Below the pieces are notes generated by a model. It did no database searches. It saw nothing but the letters and a program-made list of their open reading frames with translations, and was not told the origin of the DNA. The position numbers and the translations under genes are program-made. DNA of 64,000 bases from Rhodoplanes sp. Z2-YC6860 (GTDB lineage Bacteria > Pseudomonadota > Alphaproteobacteria > Rhizobiales > Xanthobacteraceae), in the NCBI RefSeq assembly GCF_001579845.1, contig NZ_CP007440.1, forward strand, positions 5,788,029 to 5,852,028. The letters are read 5' to 3'. This document shows positions 17,171 to 26,138 of the stretch, piece by piece. The number at the start of each line of letters is the position of its first letter. The stretch's first letter is position 1.

Positions 17171-17893
17171 TCGCCCCGCCCACATGTTCCCATAGAGCAA
17201 ACGCATCTGACGCCACCAGTTGCGCAGCATGCGGAACGGCAGCGCAAGATAATATTTGCGCAGGATCTCGAAACGGTCGCCGATGGCCGGTTGTGCGTTC
17301 GCTTCCGACGACACGTACCAGCCGTTGTTGCCGAGCCGGCGGATGAGCCGGTAGCCGCGCGCCTTCAGAAACCGATGCGTCTGCAGGGTGCCGACATGAT
17401 CCTCGATCAGGATCAGAAGCGGCTGCCAGCGCTGGAAGTTGAAGCCGCTCAAGACCTCGAGCTCGTGACCTTCCACGTCGATCGAAAGCAGATCGATCGG
17501 CGCCGGCGCCTGCGCCTCGCCCAGTATGGTGTCGAGCGTCTTGGTCTGCACCGCGATGACGTGGTCCGTCTTCGCGCCCGGCGCCATGCGCTCGCGGTTG
17601 AGCCCCGAGCGGGCGCCGTCGACATGCAGCGACATCACCTGCCCGGCGTTCTCCGGCGAGGTGCAGGCCACCGGAAACACGATCGCGCTCTTGCGCTCGG
17701 TCACCAGGAATGCCGCGAGATCGGGCTGCGGTTCGACCAGCACGCCGGTCCAGCCGATCTGCTCCAGATGCCAGGTCTGCGAGCCTTCGGTCGGATGGTT
17801 GGCGCCCACCTCGACGTAGAATCCGCTGTCGTCGCCGCCGAAGAAATCGCGGACCAGTCTCTCTTCCTGCTCTTGCGACGGATGAACGGCCAC
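17168..17893 (-). CDS. FkbM family methyltransferase
   Basis: The protein is 241 residues. The FkbM signature is GFYVEVGANHPTEGSQTWHLEQ, followed by GVLVEPQPDL and the conserved IDLLSIDVEGHELEVLSGF region. The family O-methylates sugars and natural products; near LPS genes it usually modifies an O-antigen or core sugar. It lies 24 bp downstream of hldE on the same strand and is probably co-transcribed. The substrate is not known. Confidence 0.9.
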   Translation of the reverse strand: MAVHPSQEQEERLVRDFFGGDDSGFYVEVGANHPTEGSQTWHLEQIGWTGVLVEPQPDLAAFLVTERKSAIVFPVACTSPENAGQVMSLHVDGARSGLNRERMAPGAKTDHVIAVQTKTLDTILGEAQAPAPIDLLSIDVEGHELEVLSGFNFQRWQPLLILIEDHVGTLQTHRFLKARGYRLIRRLGNNGWYVSSEANAQPAIGDRFEILRKYYLALPFRMLRNWWRQMRLLYGNMWAGR

Positions 17894-17917
17894 GTCAGGT
17901 CTCGGTCCTTTGACGGC

Positions 17918-19396
17918 TCAGCGCCGCTTCTGCGCGCGCGATTTCTCGACGATGCGCGTGGTGCTGTAACCCTGCACCAGGTCGACAAGAACGACCTTGC
18001 CGCCGAGCTTCTCGACGAGTTCGCGCCCGACCACCTGATCGGGCTTGTAGTCGCCGCCCTTGACCAGCACGGTGGGCTTCACCCGCTTGATCAATTCGAG
18101 CGGCGTGTCTTCGGTGAAGATGATCACAAGATCGACAGCTTCGAGACCCGCCAGCACTTCGGCGCGGGCGCGCTCGGACTGGATCGGCCGCTTCGGGCCT
18201 TTCAGCCGCTTCACCGAGGCATCGCTGTTCAGTCCGACGACAAGCCGGTCGCAGGCGGCACGCGACTGCGCCAGCACCTTGATGTGACCGGGATGAAGGA
18301 GATCGAACACGCCGTTGGTGAAGCCGATGCGCAGGTCCTCGGCGCGCCATTCGGCCAGGTGCACGTCGATGTCGTCCCAGTCCTCGACGATCTTCTCTTC
18401 GGAAGCGAGCGTCGCCGACGGCAGGATGCGCGCACGCAATTCGGCAGGCCCGACGGTCGCGGTGCCGCTTTTCCCAACCACCACCGACGCCGCGGCGTTG
18501 GCGGCGCGCACCGCGGATTCGAAATCCGCACCCGCGCTCAGCATCACGGCGAGCACAGCCGCGACCGTGTCGCCCGCGCCCGAGACATCCTTCACGCGCA
18601 CCGAGTAGGCCGGCACATGAACCGGATCCTGGCCGCGCACGCAAAGCAGCATGCCTTCCTCGCTCAACGTCACCAGAACGGCCTTGCTGCCGACCTGCTT
18701 CATCAGCGCCTTGGCGGCGGCCGCGGCCTCCTCCAGTGAGCCGACCGGCAGATGCGCGGCCTCGGCGAGTTCCTTCCGGTTCGGCGTGATGATCGTCGCA
18801 CCGCGATAGATCGAATAGTCGATGCCCTTGGGATCGACCACCACCGCTTTGCCGAGCTTGTTCGCCTCGTCGATCACGGCGCGGATGAGCTTCGGCGTCA
18901 GCACGCCTTTGGCGTAATCGGACAACACCACGGCGCCGGCGCGCGGCAACAGCGCCAGCGCATGCTTGATCAGCGCGGCTTCGGTCTTGGCTTCGACCGG
19001 TGTCGTCACCTCCCAGTCGGCGCGCAGCAGGTGTGTCGAGAAATGCTCCGACACGAACCGCAGCTTGCGCGTGGTCGGCCGCATCTTATCGACCACGAGC
19101 TTGGCCGAGATGCCGGTGCCCTTGCTGGTCAACGCCTGCTGCAGATCCTGGCCCTGCATGTCGTCGCCTACGACCGCGACGAACAGCGCATCGGAACCGA
19201 GGCTCGCGATGTTGCGCGCCACGTTGCCGGCGCCGCCGACCACGATCTCCTCATGGCCGACGCGGATGACAGGCGTCGGCGCCTCCGGTGAGATACGCGT
19301 GACATCACCGTAGACGAACGCATCGAGCATCAGGTCGCCGATGCACAGCACCGACTGCTGGCTGATCTCGGCGAAGCGTTTTTCGAAGTTGAACAT
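17918..19396 (-). CDS. hldE: bifunctional heptose 7-phosphate kinase / heptose 1-phosphate adenylyltransferase
   Basis: This 492-residue fusion has a ribokinase-like kinase at about residues 1-325 (GGAGNVARNIASLG, and the catalytic DVSGAGDTVAAVLA) and a cytidylyltransferase-like domain from about residue 355 (GFTNGVFDLLHPGHIKVL with the HxGH site, then GLNSDASVKRLKG). It phosphorylates heptose 7-phosphate at C1 and later joins the 1-phosphate to AMP, giving ADP-D-glycero-beta-D-manno-heptose. The length and domain order are those of the enteric HldE. hldD, waaF, gmhA and gmhB follow on the other side. Confidence 0.96.
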   Translation of the reverse strand: MFNFEKRFAEISQQSVLCIGDLMLDAFVYGDVTRISPEAPTPVIRVGHEEIVVGGAGNVARNIASLGSDALFVAVVGDDMQGQDLQQALTSKGTGISAKLVVDKMRPTTRKLRFVSEHFSTHLLRADWEVTTPVEAKTEAALIKHALALLPRAGAVVLSDYAKGVLTPKLIRAVIDEANKLGKAVVVDPKGIDYSIYRGATIITPNRKELAEAAHLPVGSLEEAAAAAKALMKQVGSKAVLVTLSEEGMLLCVRGQDPVHVPAYSVRVKDVSGAGDTVAAVLAVMLSAGADFESAVRAANAAASVVVGKSGTATVGPAELRARILPSATLASEEKIVEDWDDIDVHLAEWRAEDLRIGFTNGVFDLLHPGHIKVLAQSRAACDRLVVGLNSDASVKRLKGPKRPIQSERARAEVLAGLEAVDLVIIFTEDTPLELIKRVKPTVLVKGGDYKPDQVVGRELVEKLGGKVVLVDLVQGYSTTRIVEKSRAQKRR

Positions 19397-19450
19397 CGTG
19401 TGGCGATTCAGCGTGTTGTTACAGGCCCAAGCAACTCGGGCGATCTATCC

Positions 19451-19555
19451 CCGTCATCCTGAGGTGCGAGCGCAACGAGCCTCGAAGGATACGGCCCGGG
19501 ATTTCGGGGCCGCATCCTTCGAGGCCCGCCTTCGGCGGGCACCTCAGGATGACGG
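19451..19555. repeat. intergenic palindromic repeat, type 1 (CGTCATCCTGAGGTG ends)
   Basis: The outer arms CCGTCATCCTGAGGTG (19451-19466) and CACCTCAGGATGACGG (19540-19555) are perfect complements. Inner arms CGAGCCTCGAAGGAT and ATCCTTCGAGG form a second stem, and CGGGCCTT/CGCC-type bases close a third. The element fills the gap between hldE and hldD. The sequence resembles REP-like elements dispersed in Bradyrhizobium-type genomes. It could form a strong hairpin in RNA from either strand. Confidence 0.85.
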
Positions 19556-19600
19556 ATCGAGAGAGTGCTTGCTTCGACATCTATCAGCGGTCTCCGCCTT

Positions 19601-20581
19601 CTATCGATAACAATCGGCGGTGTTGAGGAACTGCGTCACGTAGCGCGTGACACCGTCTTCGAGCGAGGTGAAGCCTGCGTTGTATCCGGCGCGGCGCAGA
19701 CGGTCGACCTTGGCCTCGGTGAAATACTGATATTGGCCACGGATCTTTTCCGGCATATCGACATATTCGATCTTGGGCTCGAGCTTCAGCGCGTGGAACA
19801 CCGCAGTCACGAGGTCGCGGAAACTCCGCGCCTTGCCGGTGCCGACGTTGAAGATGCCCGACACCTGCGGCGCTTCCATCAGCCAGCGCACCACCGCCAC
19901 CACATCGTCCACGTAAATAAAGTCGCGGCGCTGATCGCCGTCGGCGATACCCGCGCGATGCGACTTGAACAGCCGCACGGTGCGCCCGGCTTTCGCGTCG
20001 TCGAAGCGCTTGGCGACGAGGCTCATCATCTCGCCCTTATGGTACTCGTTCGGGCCGAACACGTTGAAGAACTTCAGCCCCGCCCATTGCGGCGGCAGCT
20101 TCTCTTTCCTGGTGACGCGCTCGACCAGCGCCTGATCGAACAGGTGCTTGCTCCAGCCGTAGAGGTTCATCGGCCGAAGCTGCTGCAATGCCGTCGGGCT
20201 CCAGTCGTCGTCGAAGCCGGCAGCGCCTTCGCCGTAGGTCGCGGCCGAAGAGGCGTAGATGAACGGCACCCGCGCCGCCGTGCACCAGTCGAGCAATCTC
20301 AACGAAGTGCGAAAGTTGGTCTCAATGACTAGGTCGGCGTCGGTCGCCGTGGTGTCGGAGATCGCGCCCATGTGGATCACGGCATCAAGCTTGCGGCCGT
20401 CGAGCCAGCGCATCAGGTCCGAAGGAGCGACCACGTCGGCCAGCCGGCGTTTGGCCAGGTTCCGCCATTTCTGGTCGGCGCCGAGGATGTCGTTGACCAC
20501 GACATCGGCGCGTCCGGCCTCGTTCAAGGCCGCGACCACATTCGAGCCGATGAACCCGGCTCCGCCTGTGACCAGAAGCAT
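19601..20581 (-). CDS. hldD: ADP-L-glycero-D-manno-heptose 6-epimerase
   Basis: The product is 326 residues from ATG 20581. The SDR cofactor site is LLVTGGAGFIGSNVVAAL, catalytic Ser and Tyr-Lys lie in IYASSAATYG and LYGWSKHLFDQ, and the HldD-specific stretch is LKFFNVFGPNEYHKGEM. The enzyme epimerises ADP-heptose at C6 to the L,D form used by the heptosyltransferases. A longer frame to ATG 20647 would add an untypical 22-residue leader. It is divergent from waaF, with about 200 bp between them. Confidence 0.95.
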   Translation of the reverse strand: MLLVTGGAGFIGSNVVAALNEAGRADVVVNDILGADQKWRNLAKRRLADVVAPSDLMRWLDGRKLDAVIHMGAISDTTATDADLVIETNFRTSLRLLDWCTAARVPFIYASSAATYGEGAAGFDDDWSPTALQQLRPMNLYGWSKHLFDQALVERVTRKEKLPPQWAGLKFFNVFGPNEYHKGEMMSLVAKRFDDAKAGRTVRLFKSHRAGIADGDQRRDFIYVDDVVAVVRWLMEAPQVSGIFNVGTGKARSFRDLVTAVFHALKLEPKIEYVDMPEKIRGQYQYFTEAKVDRLRRAGYNAGFTSLEDGVTRYVTQFLNTADCYR

Positions 20582-20780
20582 CCGCGACCCTGTTGCCGTT
20601 TGGTGCCCGTGTGTGGGGTCTTCATTTGCCCCAGACCGGGTGGCCATGCAACTTGGCTCCCCGGCCTGTATTCAGGCTAGGTTTCTGGCGGATAAGCCGA
20701 AAAGGCCGTTTGCCGGATGCTTTCCAGGCTGGACAGCGCCCCGACCGCCGGGTTACCGCCTCCCCGTGGACCCACAGGAA

Positions 20781-21839
20781 ATGACCAGTAAAGCCAGCGC
20801 AGCCGCGACGGAGACACCTATTCTGCTGGTCCCCTACATGTGGATCGGCGATTTCGTCCGCTGCCACTCGGTGGTCCGGCTCTTGAAGGCTCGGTTTCCC
20901 CAGCGCCCGGTGGACGTGCTCACCACCACGCTCTGCGCCCCGCTGCTGGACTACATGCCGGGCGTCCGCAAGGGCGTGGTGTGGGACCTGCCGCGGAAGC
21001 GCCTGGCGATCCCGGAGCACAAGGCCCTGGCCCGGCGCCTCGCGCTCGAGGGCTACGGCAGCGCGCTGGTGATGCCACGGACCTGGAAGTCGGCGCTGGC
21101 GCCGTTCCTGGCCGGCATCCCGGAGCGCACCGGCTTTGCCGGCGAGGTCCGCTTCGGCCTCCTCAACGACGTCCGGTTTGGCGAGAAAAAGCTGCCGCGC
21201 ATGATCGACCGTTGCGGCGCGCTGGCGCTGCCCAAGGGCGCGCCGATCCCGGTGGAATGGCCCAAGCCCGACCTCCGGGTGCCCCCGTCGGAAGCGGCGG
21301 AATGGCGGACCCGGCGCGGGCTGACCAATGACGGCCGGCCGGCGGTGGCCTTTGCGCCCGGCGCGGTCGGGCCGAGCAAGCGCTGGCCCGTGTCGTATTT
21401 CGCCGAATTGGCCAAGACGCTCGTCGCCGAAGGCTTCTCGATCTGGGTGCTGGGCAGCCCCGCCGAGACGCCGCTTGCGAAAGAGATCGTCGAGGCTGCC
21501 GGCCCGCACGCCCGCGACCTCACCTCGACCGACCTGCGCAACGCCATCCTGGCCATGAAGGTGGCCGACGCCTGCGTCTCCAACGACTCCGGCCTGGTCC
21601 ATGTCGCAGCCGCGATCGGCACACCGACCGTGGGCATCTTCGGGCCGACCAGCCCCTGGCACTGGGCACCACTCAATCCGCTCGCCGCCATTATCGAGAC
21701 CAAAACCGAGGTGGACTGCAGGCCCTGTCACAAGCCGACCTGCCGGATGGAGCACCACCGCTGCATGCGCGACATCCCGTCGACCCAGGTGCTCGCCGCC
21801 GTGCACCGGGCGTTGGGCCGGCTGCCGGTGCCCGCTTAA
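20781..21839 (+). CDS. waaF: ADP-heptose:LPS heptosyltransferase II
   Basis: 352 residues of the GT9 family. Recognisable blocks are the N-terminal [18 protein letters not shown], the middle RYL-equivalent [15 protein letters not shown], and the C-terminal donor site [28 protein letters not shown]. The tail has a Cys-rich [17 protein letters not shown] stretch seen in WaaF-type enzymes. It adds the second L,D-heptose to the LPS inner core at the cytoplasmic face of the inner membrane. ATG 20781 directly follows AGGAA, unusually close, so the start is less certain. gmhA follows after 38 bp. Confidence 0.93.
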   Translation: MTSKASAAATETPILLVPYMWIGDFVRCHSVVRLLKARFPQRPVDVLTTTLCAPLLDYMPGVRKGVVWDLPRKRLAIPEHKALARRLALEGYGSALVMPRTWKSALAPFLAGIPERTGFAGEVRFGLLNDVRFGEKKLPRMIDRCGALALPKGAPIPVEWPKPDLRVPPSEAAEWRTRRGLTNDGRPAVAFAPGAVGPSKRWPVSYFAELAKTLVAEGFSIWVLGSPAETPLAKEIVEAAGPHARDLTSTDLRNAILAMKVADACVSNDSGLVHVAAAIGTPTVGIFGPTSPWHWAPLNPLAAIIETKTEVDCRPCHKPTCRMEHHRCMRDIPSTQVLAAVHRALGRLPVPA

Positions 21840-21877
21840 GCTTGCACCTCCCCGCCCTGCCCGGTACCAGAAACCCG

Positions 21878-22477
21878 ATGGCCGATCCCCGCACCGACGA
21901 ATTGCACGCCTTCTTCCGCCGCTCGCAGCAGGCGGTCGAGAAGGCCATGGCGGATACGGCTTTCATGGGCGCAATCACGAGCGCGTCGCAAAAGATCGCG
22001 GCATCCCTGAAGGCCGGCGGCAAGGTGCTGTTCGCCGGCAATGGCGGCAGCGCCGCGGACGCGCAGCACATCGCCGCCGAATTCGTCGGCCGCTTCATCA
22101 ACGACCGCGCGCCGCTCGCAGCGATCGCGCTCACCACCGACACCTCGGCGCTGACCGCGATCGGCAACGACTACGGCTTCGACCAGGTGTTCGCGCGGCA
22201 GGTCGGCGCGCTGGGCCAGCCCGGCGACGTGCTGATCGGGATTTCAACGTCGGGCAAATCGCCGAACATTCTTTCTGCCCTGAAGGTCGCGCGCGAACGA
22301 AAGCTCGTCACCGTGGGCTTCACCCGAGGTGGCAAGACGCCGATGACCGCGCTGTGCGACATCGTGATCGGCGCGCCGTCGGAGGAGACCGCGCTCATCC
22401 AGCAGCTTCACATCACCGTGGGGCACGCGATCTGTCATCTGGTCGAGCGCGAGATGTTCGGCAAGACTCCGGGCTGA
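21878..22477 (+). CDS. gmhA: sedoheptulose 7-phosphate isomerase
   Basis: 199 residues forming a single SIS domain. The phosphate-binding stretch is [23 protein letters not shown], the family's [22 protein letters not shown] region follows, then [15 protein letters not shown] and the catalytic-site [13 protein letters not shown]. It converts sedoheptulose 7-phosphate to D-glycero-D-manno-heptose 7-phosphate, the first committed step to ADP-heptose. It sits between waaF and gmhB, only 4 bp from the latter. Confidence 0.95.
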   Translation: MADPRTDELHAFFRRSQQAVEKAMADTAFMGAITSASQKIAASLKAGGKVLFAGNGGSAADAQHIAAEFVGRFINDRAPLAAIALTTDTSALTAIGNDYGFDQVFARQVGALGQPGDVLIGISTSGKSPNILSALKVARERKLVTVGFTRGGKTPMTALCDIVIGAPSEETALIQQLHITVGHAICHLVEREMFGKTPG

Positions 22478-22481
22478 CGCC

Positions 22482-23015
22482 ATGAGCACCGCCGCCAAGC
22501 CGGTGCGCAAGCCCGCAGCCTTTCTCGACCGCGACGGCGTCATCAATTACGACGACGGCTATATCGGCACCATCGAGCGCTTCCGTTTCATGCCGGGCGC
22601 CGGTGCAGCCATCAAGCGGCTGAACGATGCGGGCTATTTCGTCTTCATCGCCTCGAACCAGTCCGGCGTGGCGCGCGGGCTGTTCACCGAGGACGATCTC
22701 CTCAAGCTGCACTTCTGGATGGAGGGCGAGCTCGCAAAGCTTGGCGCGCGCATCGACGACGCGCGCTACTGCCCGTTTCACCCGGAGAGCAAGTTCCCCG
22801 GCTATGCCTGGGACTCTGGGCTCCGCAAGCCGCGGCCCGGCATGCTGTTCGACCTCATCGCCAACTGGCCGGTCGACAGCCGCAACAGCTTTCTGATCGG
22901 CGACAAGGACACCGACATGGAAGCCGCGCAGAACGCCGGCATCGACGGCTATCTGTTCCCCGGCGGCGACCTCGATGCGTTTGTCGCCTCGGTGCTGAAG
23001 AAGCGCAGCGCCTGA
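22482..23015 (+). CDS. gmhB: D-glycero-beta-D-manno-heptose 1,7-bisphosphate 7-phosphatase
   Basis: The 177-residue HAD phosphatase has motif [15 protein letters not shown] (nucleophile Asp and acid Asp), motif [13 protein letters not shown], the Lys in LRKPRPGML, and motif [19 protein letters not shown]. It removes the 7-phosphate from heptose bisphosphate between the two HldE steps. The E. coli enzyme has a zinc loop with Cys-X-His then Cys-X-Cys. Here CPFHPE keeps the first pair, but WDSGLRKP lacks the second pair, so zinc binding is probably lost. It converges on the RND gene with a 3-bp gap. Confidence 0.93.
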   Translation: MSTAAKPVRKPAAFLDRDGVINYDDGYIGTIERFRFMPGAGAAIKRLNDAGYFVFIASNQSGVARGLFTEDDLLKLHFWMEGELAKLGARIDDARYCPFHPESKFPGYAWDSGLRKPRPGMLFDLIANWPVDSRNSFLIGDKDTDMEAAQNAGIDGYLFPGGDLDAFVASVLKKRSA

Positions 23016-23018
23016 ACC

Positions 23019-26000
23019 TCACCCGGCGGACGCGGTGACTTTGTCCGGCGCGCGACCGAATAACCGCCCGCGCAGCGCACGCGTACCGGCCGCAAGCTGT
23101 TCCATGTAGATATAGAGCGTCGGCGTCATGTAGAGCGTGACGAACTGCGACACCAGGAGGCCGCCGACCAGCGCCACGCCGAGCGGCTGGCGAAGCTCCG
23201 CGCCGGCGCCGATGCCGAGCGCGATCGGCACGACGCCGAGCAGCGCCGCCAGCGTCGTCATCATGATCGGCCGGAAGCGGAGCTTCGCAGCCTCGAAGAT
23301 CGCCTCATCGGGAGGCTTGCCCTCGCGCTGCGTCACCAGCGCGACGTCGATCATCATGATGGCATTCTTCTTGACGATGCCGATCAGCATCAACAGACCG
23401 ACGACAGCGATCAGGCTGAGGTCCATGCCGCACAGACGCAGCGCCAGCAGCGCGCCGATGACCGCCGACGGCAATCCGGTCAGGATCGTGAACGGATGGA
23501 TGTAGCTCTCGTAGAGGATGCCCAGCACGATATAGATCGTCACCACCGCGGCGATCAGCAGGATGCCCTGGTTGGCGACCGAGTCCTGATAGGTCTTGGC
23601 ATTGCCGGCGAATGCCGTGGTCAGCGTTGCCGGGAATTTCTGCTCGGTCTTGAGTTCGTCGATCCGCGCCACCGCGTCGCCGAGCGACACGCCGGCCGGC
23701 AGATTGAACGACAGCGTCACCGCGGGAAGCTGGCCGAGCTGATTGATGGTGAGCGAACCCGTCGTACGGTCCACATGGGCGAAGGCGCCGATCGGCACGA
23801 GCTTGCCGGCGCTGTTGCGGATGCGCACGTCGGGAAGCTCGGCGGTGGTCCAGTTGACCTTGTCGTTGAACTCCATGATCACGGCGAAGCTGTCGCCGGT
23901 GCCGAAGATGGTCGAGACCTGGCGGCTGCCGAAGCCGGAATAGAGCGTCGAGCGAAGCTGCGCGGCCGAGATGCCGAGTGAACTGGCCTTGTCCTTGTCG
24001 ACGACGAGCGTCGCCTGGGTGGCGTTGATCTGCAGGTCGCTGTTGACGTCGGCGAAATGCGGGTCGGCGGCCATCGCCTGGTACATCTTCTGCGAATACT
24101 CGTAGAGCTGCGGCCGGTCGAGGCCTTGCAGCACGAACTGGTAGTCCGCACGGCTTGAACGCCCGCCGATCCGCAAATTCTGCACCGCCGAGGCCACGGT
24201 GCGGATGCCGGCAATGCGCGCGGTGTCACGGCGGAGATCGGACAGAACCTTCTGCAAGTCCGGCCGCTCGTTGCGCGGCTTCAACTCGACATAGAGCTTG
24301 CCGGCGTTCAGCGCGTTGCCGCCGACCACCGAGGCGACGCTCGCCACGTGCGGCGAGCGCTGGTAGGCGTCGGCAACCTGCTGCTGCAGAGCGACCATGG
24401 CCTCGAACGACACGTCCTGTCGTGCCTCGGTCGAGACCGAGAGCTGGCCGATGTCCTCCTGCGGGAACAGGCCTTTCGGCGTGGAGACAACAAGCCAAGC
24501 AGTGCCGGCCAGCGTGACGAAGAACAGCGCCAGCATCGCGGGCTTGTGGCTGAGACTCGTCTGCAGGGTTCGGTCGTAGCCGCGCTGCACCCTCGCAAAG
24601 CCACGCTCGAAGAACGCGGTCCAACCGTGGGGCTCGCCTGCCTTCTCGTGCTCGTCCGGCCGCGGCAGGATTTTCGAGGCCAGCATCGGCGTGAGCGTCA
24701 ACGACACGAAGGCCGAGGCGGCAATGGCCACGGTCACCACGATCGCGAATTCGTTGAAGATGCGTCCGATGATGCCGCCCATCAGCAGCACCGGGATGAA
24801 CACCGCGACCAGCGACACCGTGATCGAGATGATGGTGAAGCCGATCTCGCGGCTGCCTTCGAGCGCGGCCTCGAAGGCGCCCAGGCCTTTTTCCTCCATG
24901 TGACGGTGGATGTTCTCCACCATCACGATGGCGTCGTCGACCACGAGGCCGACCGCAAGCGTGAGCCCCAGGAGCGAGATGTTGTCGATGCTGAAGTTGA
25001 GCAGATACATCGCGCCGAGCGTCGCGATCAGCGAGATCGGCACCGCCAATGCTGGGATCACGGTGGCCGAGACTTTGCGCAGGAACAGGAAGATCACCAT
25101 GATCACCAGCGCAACGGTCAGCGCCAGCGTGAGCTGCACGTCATGCACGGCTTCGCGGATCGACGTGGAGCGGTCGTTGAGGACGTTCAACGCGGCCCCG
25201 CGCGGCAACTGACTCTCGAAGCTCGGCAGGAGCTTCTTGATCTGATCGACCACGTCGACCGTGTTGGCCTCCGGCTGGCGATAGACGCCGAGCAGGATCG
25301 CGCGGGTGCCGTTGTACCAGCTTGCGGTCTGATTGTTCTCGACGGAGTCGGACACGACGGCGAGTTCGCCGAGCCGGATTGGCCGGTCATTGCGCACCGC
25401 GACGATGATGTTGCGGAACTGGTCGGCGTTGGACAGTTCGGTCCGCGCCTGGATGGTGAGCGCCTGCTGAGTATTTTTCAGTGTGCCGATCGGCGTGTTG
25501 GCATTGGCGGCGGCGATCGCGGCCTGGACCTCGTCCACGCCGATGCCGCGCGCGGCCAGGGTGTCGGGATTGAGCTGGATGCGCACCGCATACTTCTGGC
25601 TGCCGAACACTTGCAACTGCGCCACGCCGTCGATGGTCGACAGTGCCGGCGAGACCACCTGCTGGGCGAAGGCGTCGAGGTCCTGCAGCGGCGCAATCTT
25701 GCTGCTGAGCGCCAGGAGCAGGATCGGCGCGTCCGCGGGATTGACCTTGCGGTAGCTCGGCGGGTCGGTCATCTCCTGCGGCAGTTGCTTCTGCACGCGC
25801 GCGATGGCCGACTGCACATCGGCCGCAGCGGCGTCGATGTCGCGGCTGAGCTCGAACGTGATGGTGATCTGGGTCTGGCCCTGCGAGCTGCTCGAGCTGA
25901 TCGAGTCGATGCCGGCGATCGCCGAGAACTGCTTGATCAAAGGCGTCGCGACCGCGTTGGCCATGGTGTCGGGCGAGGCGCCGGACAGCGTTGCCGTGAC

Positions 26001-26138
26001 GTTGACGGTCGGGAACTCGGTGCGCGGCAACGCCGCCACCGGCAGGAACATATAGGCGAACATGCCCGACACCACGAGCGCCGCCGACATCAGGGTCGTG
26101 GCGACCGAGTGGCGGATGCAGAATTCGGAGACGTTCAT
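23019..26138 (-). CDS. RND multidrug efflux permease (AcrB/MdtB-C class)
   Basis: This 1039-residue inner-membrane proton antiporter has twelve predicted helices and two large periplasmic loops. Helix 4 carries GLVVDDAIVMVENIHRHMEE with the paired Asp of the proton relay. Other blocks are FPTVNVTATLSGASPDTMANAV at the N-terminus, VAVFIPVLLMGGIIGRIFNEFA, and PPDEAIFEAAKLRFRPIMMTTLAALLG near the end. The closest known group is MdtB/MdtC-like. Its ATG overlaps the stop of the upstream adaptor gene (ATGA). No outer-membrane channel gene is adjacent, so a TolC-like partner encoded elsewhere is likely. Confidence 0.95.
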   Translation of the reverse strand: MNVSEFCIRHSVATTLMSAALVVSGMFAYMFLPVAALPRTEFPTVNVTATLSGASPDTMANAVATPLIKQFSAIAGIDSISSSSSQGQTQITITFELSRDIDAAAADVQSAIARVQKQLPQEMTDPPSYRKVNPADAPILLLALSSKIAPLQDLDAFAQQVVSPALSTIDGVAQLQVFGSQKYAVRIQLNPDTLAARGIGVDEVQAAIAAANANTPIGTLKNTQQALTIQARTELSNADQFRNIIVAVRNDRPIRLGELAVVSDSVENNQTASWYNGTRAILLGVYRQPEANTVDVVDQIKKLLPSFESQLPRGAALNVLNDRSTSIREAVHDVQLTLALTVALVIMVIFLFLRKVSATVIPALAVPISLIATLGAMYLLNFSIDNISLLGLTLAVGLVVDDAIVMVENIHRHMEEKGLGAFEAALEGSREIGFTIISITVSLVAVFIPVLLMGGIIGRIFNEFAIVVTVAIAASAFVSLTLTPMLASKILPRPDEHEKAGEPHGWTAFFERGFARVQRGYDRTLQTSLSHKPAMLALFFVTLAGTAWLVVSTPKGLFPQEDIGQLSVSTEARQDVSFEAMVALQQQVADAYQRSPHVASVASVVGGNALNAGKLYVELKPRNERPDLQKVLSDLRRDTARIAGIRTVASAVQNLRIGGRSSRADYQFVLQGLDRPQLYEYSQKMYQAMAADPHFADVNSDLQINATQATLVVDKDKASSLGISAAQLRSTLYSGFGSRQVSTIFGTGDSFAVIMEFNDKVNWTTAELPDVRIRNSAGKLVPIGAFAHVDRTTGSLTINQLGQLPAVTLSFNLPAGVSLGDAVARIDELKTEQKFPATLTTAFAGNAKTYQDSVANQGILLIAAVVTIYIVLGILYESYIHPFTILTGLPSAVIGALLALRLCGMDLSLIAVVGLLMLIGIVKKNAIMMIDVALVTQREGKPPDEAIFEAAKLRFRPIMMTTLAALLGVVPIALGIGAGAELRQPLGVALVGGLLVSQFVTLYMTPTLYIYMEQLAAGTRALRGRLFGRAPDKVTASAG

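Noticed and set aside
17000..18739. A 579-codon plus-strand open frame across FkbM and hldE
   Set aside because: Same reason: it spans two real minus-strand genes and carries no domain.
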